Shown here piece by piece: positions 9,801-17,879 of a DNA stretch of 64,000 bases. Made by a program: the position numbers and the translations under genes. The notes under the pieces were generated by a model, which did no database searches, was not told the DNA's origin, and was given only the letters and a program-made list of their open reading frames with translations. The DNA comes from an uncultured Clostridia bacterium (GTDB lineage Bacteria > Bacillota > Clostridia > TANB77 > CAG-508): contig OV788638.1 of NCBI GenBank assembly GCA_928721565.1, forward strand, positions 682,001 to 746,000, written 5' to 3'. Numbering within the stretch: the stretch's first letter is position 1; each line of letters opens with the position of its first letter.

Positions 9801-10620
9801 ACGTATGAATTTGGGACAAATTCTAGAAGTTCACTTAGGTGCAGCAGCAAGAGCTTTAGGATATAAAGTATCAACACCAGTATTTGATGGTGCATCAGAA
9901 CCAGAAATAGAAGAATTATTACAAGAAGCTGGATTAACACCAGATGGTAAACAAACTTTATATGATGGTAGAACAGGTGAACCATTTGCAAGTCCAATAA
10001 CAGTTGGTGTTATGTACATGTTAAAACTACATCACTTAGTTGATGATAAAATACATGCTCGTTCAACTGGACCATACTCATTAGTAACACAACAACCACT
10101 TGGAGGTAAAGCTCAATTTGGTGGACAACGTTTTGGAGAGATGGAAGTTTGGGCACTAGAAGCATATGGTGCTGCATATACATTACAAGAAATTTTAACA
10201 GTAAAATCAGATGATACTGTAGGACGTGTAAAAGCATATGAAGCAATTGTTAAAGGTGAAAATATCCCTGAACCAGGAGTTCCAGAAAGCTTTAAAGTTC
10301 TTGTAAAAGAATTACAAGCATTAGGATTAGATATAAAATTATATTCTGATACTAATGAAGAATTAGAACTAAAAGAACATATTGAAGATGGAATAGATTA
10401 TGAAGAAACAACTAATGGAAAAGCTTTGACAGAAGATGATGTTTTAATACATGAAGATTTAGAAGATGGATATTCTGAACAAGATGAAGAAATGGTTGAT
10501 GACGAAGATGAAGAAAGTGATGAACTATTTGATACAGACGATCTAGATGATGAAGAAAGCATTTATGATAATGACTTAGCTAATGACAATATTGATAATG
10601 ATGAAGATATTATAGATTAG
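6871..10620 (+). CDS. rpoB: DNA-directed RNA polymerase subunit beta
   Basis: The 1249-residue beta subunit of RNA polymerase; with beta-prime it forms the catalytic core. The rifampicin-binding region is plainly visible (GSSQLSQFMDQTNPLSEL, then THKRRISALGPGGLSRERAG and HYTHYGRLCPIESPEGPN) and shows the residues normally found in rifampicin-sensitive enzymes. The C-terminal clamp segments GGKAQFGGQRFGEMEVWALE and the lysines of GDKMAGRHGNKG are present. I chose TTG at 6871, 8 bases after AAGGAG; a GTG at 6862 overlaps that site and is unlikely. The last ~55 residues are a strongly acidic Asp/Glu-rich tail ending NDEDIID, longer than in Bacillus. It heads an operon with rpoC. Confidence 0.98.
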   Translation: MKIKEVEFGRTTRKDFSKVGDYIEMPNLIKVQKDSYDWFIEEGLGEVLKDISPIVDYTGNLVLEFFDYYMEDKTKYTEEEAKERDATYSSRLHVKVRLINRESGEIKEQEIYLGDFPLMTESGTFIINGAERVVVSQLVRSPGCYYDEIFDTKTGKKTYTSTVMPLRGAWIEYETDGNDIFWVRVDRTRKIPITTLLRAIGLVSDDQIRDLFGEENLLETTIQKDPIKTGEEALIEIYKKLRPGELPTVEAARSLFNGLFFDNRRYDLAKVGRFKFNQKLSIANRIKNQVAFEDIMDKETGEVFATAGEVITPEVAEDIQNAGINVVDLKIGDKKVRVIGNGIVNIHKVLPNVDLSSLHFKEEVNYEVLKNIMENTSEEDLVQTIKERYDELVPKHITTEDIIASINYLLNMYNGLGKKDDIDHLANRRIRCVGELLQNQFRIGLTRLERVVRERMTIQDLDVITPQTLINTKPITSSIREFFGSSQLSQFMDQTNPLSELTHKRRISALGPGGLSRERAGFEVRDIHYTHYGRLCPIESPEGPNIGLISALSSFASINEYGFIETPYRKIDPETHKVTDIVEYMSADVEDNYTIAQASEPMTKDGEFINNRVRVRRRNEIIEVDKNEVQYIDVSPKQLVSIAAAMIPFLENDDAKRSLMGSNMQRQAVPLMTTEAPIIATGIEYRAAMDSGILILAEDDGFVEKVTGDTITMKYNNGKTVVHKLRKFKRTNGGTCINQRPIVKKGELVKKGDALADGPATKDGEMALGKNMLVAFSTWEGYNYEDAILLNERLVQEDVFTSIHIEEYDCECRDTKLGAEEITRDIPNVGDDALKDLDENGIIRIGAEVRPGDILVGKVTPKGETELTAEERLLRAIFGEKAREVRDTSLRVPHGEAGTIVDVKIFTRDNSEELGPGVNQVIRCYIATKRKISVGDKMAGRHGNKGVISRILPKEDMPFLPDGTPIDILLNPLGIPSRMNLGQILEVHLGAAARALGYKVSTPVFDGASEPEIEELLQEAGLTPDGKQTLYDGRTGEPFASPITVGVMYMLKLHHLVDDKIHARSTGPYSLVTQQPLGGKAQFGGQRFGEMEVWALEAYGAAYTLQEILTVKSDDTVGRVKAYEAIVKGENIPEPGVPESFKVLVKELQALGLDIKLYSDTNEELELKEHIEDGIDYEETTNGKALTEDDVLIHEDLEDGYSEQDEEMVDDEDEESDELFDTDDLDDEESIYDNDLANDNIDNDEDIID

Positions 10621-10675
10621 AATGAATTAAATTAGGCATCTTACATCGTTAATTCAAAAAAATTAATTGAATAAA

Positions 10676-10748
10676 ATTTCAAAAAGCAATAAGAGGCGAC
10701 AGTAAAATTTGCAGGAGCGGGGGATAGCCTCTTGAGCTGTTTTGAAAT
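10676..10748 (+). ncRNA. Structured RNA element in the rpoB-rpoC intergenic region
   Basis: Nested stems: 10676-10684 pairs perfectly with 10740-10748 (9 bp); AGC (10685-10687) pairs with GCT (10736-10738) after a one-base bulge; AAT/GA forms an internal loop; and AAGAGGC (10691-10697) pairs with GCCTCTT (10727-10733). The 29-nt apical region contains the purine-rich GCAGGAGCGGGGGATA. This much pairing within 73 nt in an AT-rich spacer is unlikely by chance. There is no T-run after it, so it is not an intrinsic terminator. It could be a processing site, a protein-binding leader for rpoC or a riboswitch-like element; I recognise no known family. Confidence 0.6.
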
Positions 10749-10784
10749 GCCCAAATAATAAGAGAAGGGAGACATCTAATAAAG

Positions 10785-13700
10785 ATGGATGAATTAGAAG
10801 TATTCAACAAAATAAAAATAGGAATTGCATCAGATGAAAAAATAAGAGAATGGTCAAAAGGTGAAGTAAAAAAACCAGAGACTATAAATTATAGAACATT
10901 AAAACCAGAAAAAGATGGTTTATTCTGTGAAAAAATATTTGGACCAACAAAAGACTGGGAATGTCATTGTGGAAAATATAAAAGAGTAAGATATAAAGGA
11001 ATAGTTTGTGATAGATGTGGTGTTGAAGTAACAAAGGCAAAAGTAAGAAGAGAGAGAATGGGACATATCGAACTTGCGGCACCAGTTGCACATATTTGGT
11101 ATTTCAAAGGAATTCCAAGCAGAATTGCTTTAATGCTAGATGTATCACCAAGAAACCTTGAAAAAGTAATATATTTTGCTTCATATATAGTAACTGATAA
11201 AGGAACGTCAGGACTAGAAAAATGCCAAGTTTTAAATGAAAAAGAATACCATGAAGCAGAAGAAAAATATGGTAAAAAATCATTTAAAGCAGAAATGGGA
11301 GCAGAAGCAATAAGAAAATTACTAGAACAAATAGACCTAGACAAATTATCTGCAGAAATAGAAAAAGATTTAGAATCTGCAAGTGAACAAAGAAAAGCAA
11401 AATTAATAAAAAGATTAGACACAGTAGAAGCATTCAGAAAATCAGGAAACAGACCAGAATGGATGGTAATGAATGTTGTACCAGTAATTCCACCGGACTT
11501 AAGACCAATGGTTCAATTAGATGGTGGTAGATTTGCAACATCAGACTTAAACGATTTATATAGAAGAGTAATAAACAGAAATAATAGATTAAAGAGATTA
11601 CTTGAACTTGGAGCACCAGAAATCATTGTAAGAAATGAAAAGAGAATGTTACAAGAATCAGTAGATGCTTTAATTGATAACTCAAGAAGAGGAAGACCTG
11701 TTACAGGAGCTGGAAACAGACCACTTAAATCTTTATCAGATTTATTAAAAGGAAAGCAAGGTAGATTCCGTCAAAACCTATTAGGAAAACGTGTTGACTA
11801 TTCAGGACGTTCAGTAATTGTAGTAGGACCGGAATTAAAAATATATCAATGTGGTCTTCCAAAAGAAATGGCTATAGAACTATTTAAACCATTTGTAATG
11901 AAAGAATTAGTTGAAAGACATTTAGCTCATAACATAAAAAGTGCTAAGAGAATGGTAGAAAGATTAAGTCCAGAAGTATGGGAAATTCTTGAAAAAGTAA
12001 TCAAAGATCACCCAGTAATGTTAAACCGTGCTCCTACACTACATAGACTTGGTATTCAAGCATTTGAACCAGTATTAGTAGAAGGTAGAGCAATCAAGTT
12101 GCATGCATTAGTATGTGAGGCATTTAACGCTGATTTTGACGGTGACCAGATGGCTGTTCACTTACCATTAACACCAGAAGCACAAGCAGAATCAAGATAT
12201 TTAATGCTTGCAACAAATAACTTATTAAAACCACAAGATGGTAAACCAGTAGCTGTACCAAGACTAGATATGATTTTAGGAAGTTATTATCTAACAATGA
12301 CATTAGATGGAGAATTAGGAGAAGGAAAATACTTCAAAGATCCTGATGAAGCATTAATGGCATTCCAAAATAAAGCAGTTTCAATACATGCAAAAATCTT
12401 TGTAAGAGTAAGCAAAGAAATTGATGGAGAAATAAAAACAAAGAAAATTCCAACAAGTGTTGGTAGAATTATATTCAACCAAGGAATTCCTCAAGATTTA
12501 GGATTTATAGATAGAAAAGAAGATCCATTCCAATACGAAATAGACTTCCCTGTAATGAAAAAATCAATGGGAACAATTATAGAAAGAGTAATTGACAAAC
12601 ATGGATTAACAGAATCAGCAGAAGTAATTGATTATATTAAAGCATTAGGATTTAAATATTCAACATTAGCAGGTATAACATTCTCACTTGCAGATGTTGA
12701 AGTACCAGCATCAAAGAAAGATATATTAGCAGAGGCTGATAAACAAGTAGAAAAAGTTAGAAATCAATATAGAAGAGGTTTAATAACTGATGATGAAAGA
12801 TATCAATCAGTTGTAGGAATTTGGGATAAAGCAACAAATGATGTAAGTAAAGCAATGGAAGAAAACTTTGGTGATTTAAACCCAATTTACATGATGGTTA
12901 AATCTGGAGCCCGTGGTAATATGAACCAGTTAAGACAAATTGCAGGTATGCGTGGACTTATGGCAAGTACTACAGGTAAAGCGGTAGAGATACCAATCAA
13001 ATCATGTTTCCGTGAAGGTCTAGATGCCCTAGAATATTTCATATCATCACATGGTGCTCGTAAAGGACTTTCAGATACAGCCTTAAGAACAGCCGATTCA
13101 GGATACTTAACAAGAAGATTAGTAGATGTATCACAAGATATAATTGTTAGAGAACATGATTGTGAAACAAACGAAGGTCTAATGTTAGAAGATATCAAAG
13201 ATGGAAATCAAGTAGTTGAAAAACTAGAAGAAAGACTTGAAGGAAGATATCCATTAAATGATATAACAAACCCTGAAACAGGAGAATTAATTGTAAATAC
13301 AAATACAATGATTAATAAAGAAATTGCAAAACAAATAGTTGATGCAGGATATACACAAGTATTTGTACGTTCTGTAATTGGATGTAGAAGTAAACATGGC
13401 GTATGTCAAAAATGTTATGGTATGGGCTTAGCAAGAAGAGAATTAGTGTCAATTGGTGAATCTGTTGGTATCATAGCAGCTCAATCAATTGGTGAGCCAG
13501 GTACACAGTTAACCATGAGAACAATTCACTCTGGTGGTGTTGCTGGTGTAGCAGATATCACTCAAGGTCTTCCTAGAGTAGAAGAAATCTTTGAAGCTAG
13601 AAAACCAAAGGGTGTTGCAGTAATTACAGAAATAGATGGTAAAGTTAAAATTTCTGAATCTAAGAAGAAACTAGAAGTTATTGTTACCTCTAAAGATGAT

Positions 13701-14336
13701 TCAAAAACATACACAATACCATTTGGATCAAAACTAAAAGTTAGAGACGGAGATGAAGTAAAAGCTGCTCAACCACTTATAGAAGGTTCAATAAACCCAG
13801 CTGAAATTTTAGCAATAAAAGGTCCAGAAGGAGTTTATGAGTATGTAATTTCTGAAATTCAAAAAGCATATAGAAGCCAAGGTGTTGATATCAATGATAA
13901 ACACGTTGAAGTAATAGCTAGACAAATGCTTAGAAAAATGAGAGTTGATGATGGCGGAGATACAGACATGTTTCCAGGATCTTTAGTAGATATGTACGAA
14001 TTTGAAGACAAAAATAAAGAAGCAATTGCAGAAGGAAAACGTCCTGCAACAGGAAAGAGAGCATTACTTGGAATCACTAAAGCATCACTTGCTACAGACA
14101 GTTTCTTATCAGCAGCTTCATTCCAAGAGACAACAAGAGTATTAACAGAAGCAGCTATAAAAGGTAAAGAAGATCATTTATTAGGACTAAAAGAAAATGT
14201 AATCATTGGTAAACTTATTCCAGCAGGTACTGGTATGAAGAGATATCAAGATGTTGAAATTAAAGTTGAAGGTGAAGACGAGGCAACAGTAGAGGATAGC
14301 ACAACTGAAACTGAAGAAGTACAAGAAACAGAATAA
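10785..14336 (+). CDS. rpoC: DNA-directed RNA polymerase subunit beta-prime
   Basis: The 1183-residue beta-prime subunit. The N-terminal zinc-binding cysteines are visible as CHCGKY and CDRCGVEV, the active-site magnesium motif as NADFDGDQMAVH, and the trigger-loop region as MRGLMASTTGK with a downstream IIAAQSIGEPGTQLTMRT. The second cysteine cluster CRSKHGVCQKCYG is intact. ATG at 10785 gives a family-typical N-terminus, but the best Shine-Dalgarno (AGAAGGGA, 10763-10770) is 14 bases away, and a small CATCT/AGATG hairpin lies between and includes the ATG. The C-terminus is a short acidic tail. It is cotranscribed with rpoB through the structured spacer and ends at a terminator. Confidence 0.98.
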   Translation: MDELEVFNKIKIGIASDEKIREWSKGEVKKPETINYRTLKPEKDGLFCEKIFGPTKDWECHCGKYKRVRYKGIVCDRCGVEVTKAKVRRERMGHIELAAPVAHIWYFKGIPSRIALMLDVSPRNLEKVIYFASYIVTDKGTSGLEKCQVLNEKEYHEAEEKYGKKSFKAEMGAEAIRKLLEQIDLDKLSAEIEKDLESASEQRKAKLIKRLDTVEAFRKSGNRPEWMVMNVVPVIPPDLRPMVQLDGGRFATSDLNDLYRRVINRNNRLKRLLELGAPEIIVRNEKRMLQESVDALIDNSRRGRPVTGAGNRPLKSLSDLLKGKQGRFRQNLLGKRVDYSGRSVIVVGPELKIYQCGLPKEMAIELFKPFVMKELVERHLAHNIKSAKRMVERLSPEVWEILEKVIKDHPVMLNRAPTLHRLGIQAFEPVLVEGRAIKLHALVCEAFNADFDGDQMAVHLPLTPEAQAESRYLMLATNNLLKPQDGKPVAVPRLDMILGSYYLTMTLDGELGEGKYFKDPDEALMAFQNKAVSIHAKIFVRVSKEIDGEIKTKKIPTSVGRIIFNQGIPQDLGFIDRKEDPFQYEIDFPVMKKSMGTIIERVIDKHGLTESAEVIDYIKALGFKYSTLAGITFSLADVEVPASKKDILAEADKQVEKVRNQYRRGLITDDERYQSVVGIWDKATNDVSKAMEENFGDLNPIYMMVKSGARGNMNQLRQIAGMRGLMASTTGKAVEIPIKSCFREGLDALEYFISSHGARKGLSDTALRTADSGYLTRRLVDVSQDIIVREHDCETNEGLMLEDIKDGNQVVEKLEERLEGRYPLNDITNPETGELIVNTNTMINKEIAKQIVDAGYTQVFVRSVIGCRSKHGVCQKCYGMGLARRELVSIGESVGIIAAQSIGEPGTQLTMRTIHSGGVAGVADITQGLPRVEEIFEARKPKGVAVITEIDGKVKISESKKKLEVIVTSKDDSKTYTIPFGSKLKVRDGDEVKAAQPLIEGSINPAEILAIKGPEGVYEYVISEIQKAYRSQGVDINDKHVEVIARQMLRKMRVDDGGDTDMFPGSLVDMYEFEDKNKEAIAEGKRPATGKRALLGITKASLATDSFLSAASFQETTRVLTEAAIKGKEDHLLGLKENVIIGKLIPAGTGMKRYQDVEIKVEGEDEATVEDSTTETEEVQETE

Positions 14337-14352
14337 TTGATAGATTTTATGA

Positions 14353-14386
14353 AAAATACACTACATTTTAATTTGTAGTGTATTTT
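14353..14386 (+). terminator. Intrinsic terminator of the rpoBC operon
   Basis: Perfect 13-bp stem (14353-14365 with 14374-14386), 8-base loop and T-run. It also lies just past the stop of the convergent HD gene. Confidence 0.85.
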
Positions 14387-14393
14387 TTACTAA

Positions 14394-14885
14394 TTAACTA
14401 ATATTTAGTTTTAATATAGACCAATTAAATTTTTTGAATAAAGAGTAAGCACAAAATTTACGCCATTCCTTAAAAGCACAATATTTATCAATAAAAGTAA
14501 CAACAAAACTTTCACGATATTTAGGAATAGATAATGTTAATGGCCACATATGTTTTAAAATTATATCTTTTTCTAAGTCAGTTAAATGAAATAATTTTTG
14601 AGCGTTGTGGAGTGCAATTTGAGGATGCATATGTATGTGATGTTTTGGTCTAGTTAGTTTGTTTTCGCAATCATAGAAAAATAAATCATGTAATAATCCA
14701 GCTCGAGCTGCAGATTTATAATCTAGCTTAAAAAATTTACATAGTAAACATGAGTAGTAAGAAACTGATAAGCTATGTTCAAAACGAGTGTAAAGATAAT
14801 GGTGTTTATACATTTTTAAATCTTGCACAGCTTTATTTTCAATTATATCATTGATTATTTCATAAAATTCTTTATTATATTTCAA
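14394..14885 (-). CDS. HD-domain metal-dependent hydrolase
   Basis: A 163-residue protein with the HD phosphohydrolase signature: RFEHSLSVSYYS supplies the first histidine, AGLLHDLFFYD the His-Asp pair, and HPQIALHNA plus DKYCAFKEW the later conserved residues. Proteins of this size hydrolyse phosphate esters or nucleotides using a metal centre; the substrate here is unknown. The start is TTG at 14885, 6-7 bases after AAGGGTGAG, with no ATG nearby. It is a single gene convergent with rpoC and has an extended -10 promoter upstream. Confidence 0.8.
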   Translation of the reverse strand: MKYNKEFYEIINDIIENKAVQDLKMYKHHYLYTRFEHSLSVSYYSCLLCKFFKLDYKSAARAGLLHDLFFYDCENKLTRPKHHIHMHPQIALHNAQKLFHLTDLEKDIILKHMWPLTLSIPKYRESFVVTFIDKYCAFKEWRKFCAYSLFKKFNWSILKLNIS

Positions 14886-14924
14886 TAGAGCTCACCCTTT
14901 GGATAAATTAATATACTTAAAAAT

Positions 14925-14952
14925 ATTATAGCATAATAAAGGCTCAATGTAA
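14925..14952 (-). promoter_or_regulatory. Promoter of the HD-hydrolase gene
   Basis: Minus strand: TTACAT (14947-14952), 16-base spacer ending in TGC, TATAAT (14925-14930). The extended -10 compensates for the weak -35. Confidence 0.55.
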
Positions 14953-15019
14953 CCGGAAAAAAGTGCCAAAACTAAATAATACTATTTAAAGATGGCTTAT
15001 AATATAGTATTCTAATACA

Positions 15020-15189
15020 CAGAAATATAAACTCTTTATTACATTCCTCGGCTTAATACGAAATTTAAGAACTTCTAATTTGTTTTATGGGGCCTTTCCA
15101 CTATCGTGAACTCTTACCATAAAACTACATAAGAATTTCTAAAATTTCTCCTTGCACATTCGTCATTTCATTCAGAGTTTATATTTCTG
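15020..15189 (-). ncRNA. Rod-shaped structured RNA of ~170 nt, 6S RNA-like architecture
   Basis: This gene-free stretch folds into a long rod. A perfect 16-bp closing stem (15020-15035 with 15174-15189) is followed by an open bubble of about 25 nt per side, a mostly paired arm (AAATTTTAGAA with TTCTTAAATTT, one mismatch), a perfect 9-bp stem (15082-15090 with 15117-15125) and a small apical hairpin. Closed ends, large central bubble and apical arm are the architecture of 6S RNA, the RNA polymerase regulator. The minus strand is favoured because the apical stem then forms a G-U pair rather than a C-A mismatch; this is weak evidence. I see no clear terminator. The assignment to 6S is inference from shape only. 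Confidence 0.5.
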
Positions 15190-15310
15190 AGTCTTGGAAT
15201 AAAATTTATTAGATAGATTATTAAATAGTAACATTTGAGCTTTGATGGAATTCATAAATTTAAATTATAATAAATCTGCTAAAAAGAGATTGCCCTTTTA
15301 CCAGAAAAAC

Positions 15311-15339
15311 TTGACAAAATGGCCATTTAGAAGTATACT
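15311..15339 (+). promoter_or_regulatory. Promoter of the gdpP-rplI-dnaB operon
   Basis: TTGACA (15311-15316), 17-base spacer, TATACT (15334-15339), 34 bases before the gdpP start. Close to the sigma-A consensus. Confidence 0.85.
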
Positions 15340-15373
15340 AAAATAGTATAAAAAGGTGAGAAAGGAAACCCTT

Positions 15374-17389
15374 ATGTCAGGAAATAATAGAAAATTATTT
15401 GATAATTTAGTATCAAGAACAAAAATATATTTAGTAATAATATTTATTTTATTATTAATGGTATCAATACTAAGACCAAACTTAACAATGCCAGCATTAA
15501 TAATATATATATTAATATTAGGGTATACATATTTTGCAAATAATAAAAGAAAAAGTGAAATATCAGAACAATTACAAGATTTGACTTTAACAGTAGATTC
15601 TGCAGCCAAAAGCAGTTTGATAAATGCGCCATTTCCATTAATAATAATAGAAACAGATGGAAATATAGTATGGAAAAGTCTTAAATTTGCAACAGAATTT
15701 GCAAATGTGGATATTAATTCATATATAAATGATTTAATAATAGATATAAAAGATGAAATTGAAAAAGATAAAAATAAAGAACAACGAAGAAAATCAATAA
15801 TAAAAAATATCGAGATTGGTAAGAAAAAATATAAAGTACAATGTGAATTATCAAAAACCAAAAGAAGTGAAAGAAAAAAAGTGGCTGAATATATGGCGAT
15901 TTTATACTTTATAGATGAGACAGAAAAATATGACTTAATAAAAGAGAACAAAGATAAGAATACATGTGTTGGTATAATAATGGTAGACAATTATGAAGAA
16001 GTAATGCAAAGAGTAAATACAGAGCAAAAAACACAATTGATGGCTAAAGTAGAAAGCACAATATATGATTGGGTAAATCAAACAAATGGTATATTAGTAA
16101 AAGAAGATAGAGATACATATGTATATATTTTTGAACATCGTAATCTTGACAAAATTAAAGAAAACAAATTTGTTATACTAGATTCAATAAAAGACATTGT
16201 AAGAAAAGATAAAATACAATTAACATTAAGTATTGCAATATCAACAGAAGGTGAAACAGATAGTGAAATATATAAATCAGCATCAGCAGCTATGGATGTT
16301 ATACTTGGAAGAGGTGGAGACCAAGCAGTAATAAGAGAAAATGGAAAATATCAATTTTTTGGTGGAAAAGTAGAAGAAGTAGAAAAAAGAACTAAAGTAA
16401 AAGCCAGAATAGTTGCACATGCTTTAGAAGAATTAATATCAGAATGTGAAAAAGTAATCATAATGGGACATTCAAACCCTGATATAGATGCAATGGGATC
16501 TGCGTTAGGAGTATATAGAATTGCTAAAAGCCTGAAAAAAGACGCATATATAGTAACAGATAAAGAATCTGCTTCAATAAGAGTATTTATGGAAAATTTG
16601 CCTAAAGAATATGACAATGTATTAATAGATAAAGAAACAGGTTTAAATGAAATAAATCAAGAAACATTGCTAGTAGTTGTTGACACACATAAAAAATCAT
16701 ATGTTGAGCAGCCAGAATTATTAGAAAAGACAAATAAAATAGTAGTAATTGATCACCATAGAAGAAGTGCAGACTTTATAAATCAAAGTATTTTAACATT
16801 TCAAGAAGTGTATGCATCTTCAGCAGCTGAATTGGTAACAGAATTAATTCAATATACTCAGACAGAAGTGGAATTACCAACTATAGAAGCAGAAGCATTA
16901 TATGCAGGAATTATGATGGATACAAAAAACTTTACTTTTAAAACAGGAGTAAGAACATTTGAAGCGGCAGCATATCTACGTAGATGTGGAATAGATATAA
17001 TTAAAGTAAAAAAATGGTTTCAAAGTGATTTAGACAGCTATAACAAAATTTCTGATATAGTAAAAAAATCAGAGGTAATACATAACACAATAGCAATAGC
17101 AACATACGAAGTGCAAGAAAAAGACACAAGTTTGATATGTGCAAAGGCAGCAGACGAACTATTAACAATAGGAAATATAACAGCATCATTTGTATTAGGA
17201 ACAATGGAAAATAAAATTTGCATAAGTGGTAGATCAATAGGAGATGTAAATGTTCAAGTTATACTTGAAAAGCTAGGAGGAGGGGGTCATATAACTCTTG
17301 CTGGGGCACAATTAGAAAATATGACAATTGAAGAGGCTAAACAAGAACTTATAGATAAAATTAAAGAATATTTTAGTGAAAAAGAGTAA
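15374..17389 (+). CDS. gdpP: Cyclic-di-AMP phosphodiesterase GdpP
   Basis: A 671-residue membrane protein that degrades cyclic di-AMP, a messenger controlling potassium and cell-wall homeostasis. Two hydrophobic helices occupy residues about 15-55, followed by a PAS-like sensor region, a degenerate GGDEF domain (about 180-300) and a DHH/DHHA1 phosphodiesterase. Catalytic motifs GHSNPDIDAMGSALG, VVVDTHKKS and VIDHHRRS (near residue 457) are intact, as is the DHHA1 GGGGHITLAGAQ. ATG at 15374 follows AAAGGAAA by 7 bases; an upstream GTG at 15356 lacks a ribosome binding site. It heads the conserved Firmicutes operon with rplI and dnaB. Confidence 0.95.
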   Translation: MSGNNRKLFDNLVSRTKIYLVIIFILLLMVSILRPNLTMPALIIYILILGYTYFANNKRKSEISEQLQDLTLTVDSAAKSSLINAPFPLIIIETDGNIVWKSLKFATEFANVDINSYINDLIIDIKDEIEKDKNKEQRRKSIIKNIEIGKKKYKVQCELSKTKRSERKKVAEYMAILYFIDETEKYDLIKENKDKNTCVGIIMVDNYEEVMQRVNTEQKTQLMAKVESTIYDWVNQTNGILVKEDRDTYVYIFEHRNLDKIKENKFVILDSIKDIVRKDKIQLTLSIAISTEGETDSEIYKSASAAMDVILGRGGDQAVIRENGKYQFFGGKVEEVEKRTKVKARIVAHALEELISECEKVIIMGHSNPDIDAMGSALGVYRIAKSLKKDAYIVTDKESASIRVFMENLPKEYDNVLIDKETGLNEINQETLLVVVDTHKKSYVEQPELLEKTNKIVVIDHHRRSADFINQSILTFQEVYASSAAELVTELIQYTQTEVELPTIEAEALYAGIMMDTKNFTFKTGVRTFEAAAYLRRCGIDIIKVKKWFQSDLDSYNKISDIVKKSEVIHNTIAIATYEVQEKDTSLICAKAADELLTIGNITASFVLGTMENKICISGRSIGDVNVQVILEKLGGGGHITLAGAQLENMTIEEAKQELIDKIKEYFSEKE

Positions 17390-17411
17390 ATAGCAAAAGG
17401 AGGAAAATCAC

Positions 17412-17858
17412 ATGAAAGTAATATTAAAAGCAGACATAAAAGGTGTAGGAAAAAAAGATGAAGTTATAAATGCTTCAGATGGATATGCTCGTAACTTCTT
17501 ATTCCCTAAGAATTTAGCAGTTGAAGCTAATGCAGAGAACATGAGTAAATTAAAAGCACAAAAAGATTCAAATCAATTTAAGAAAGATACAGAGAAAGAA
17601 GAAGCTAAAAAGCTTGCAGAAAAACTAACAAAGATAATGACAAGAATTGAAGTAAAAGCTGGAGAAAATGGAAAAATATTTGGAGGAGTTTCTGCAAAAG
17701 AAATAGCAGAGAATTTAGAAAAACAACATAGTATAAAAATAGATAAAAAGAAAATTGATTTAAAAGAAACAATTAAAACACTTGGAATCCATATAGTAGA
17801 TGTTAAATTATATGAAGGTGTATATGGAAAAATAAAAGTAGATGTAATTGAAAAATAG
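17412..17858 (+). CDS. rplI: 50S ribosomal protein L9
   Basis: A 148-residue protein. The N-terminal domain with GVGKKDEVINASDGYARNFL is the L9 signature that binds 23S rRNA; a long lysine-rich connecting helix (about 45-75) leads to the C-terminal domain. AAAGGAGGA lies 7 bases before the ATG. It sits 22 bases after gdpP and 21 bases before dnaB, the usual order in Firmicutes. Confidence 0.97.
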   Translation: MKVILKADIKGVGKKDEVINASDGYARNFLFPKNLAVEANAENMSKLKAQKDSNQFKKDTEKEEAKKLAEKLTKIMTRIEVKAGENGKIFGGVSAKEIAENLEKQHSIKIDKKKIDLKETIKTLGIHIVDVKLYEGVYGKIKVDVIEK

Positions 17859-17879
17859 AATTAAGTGAAAGGGGCAAAA

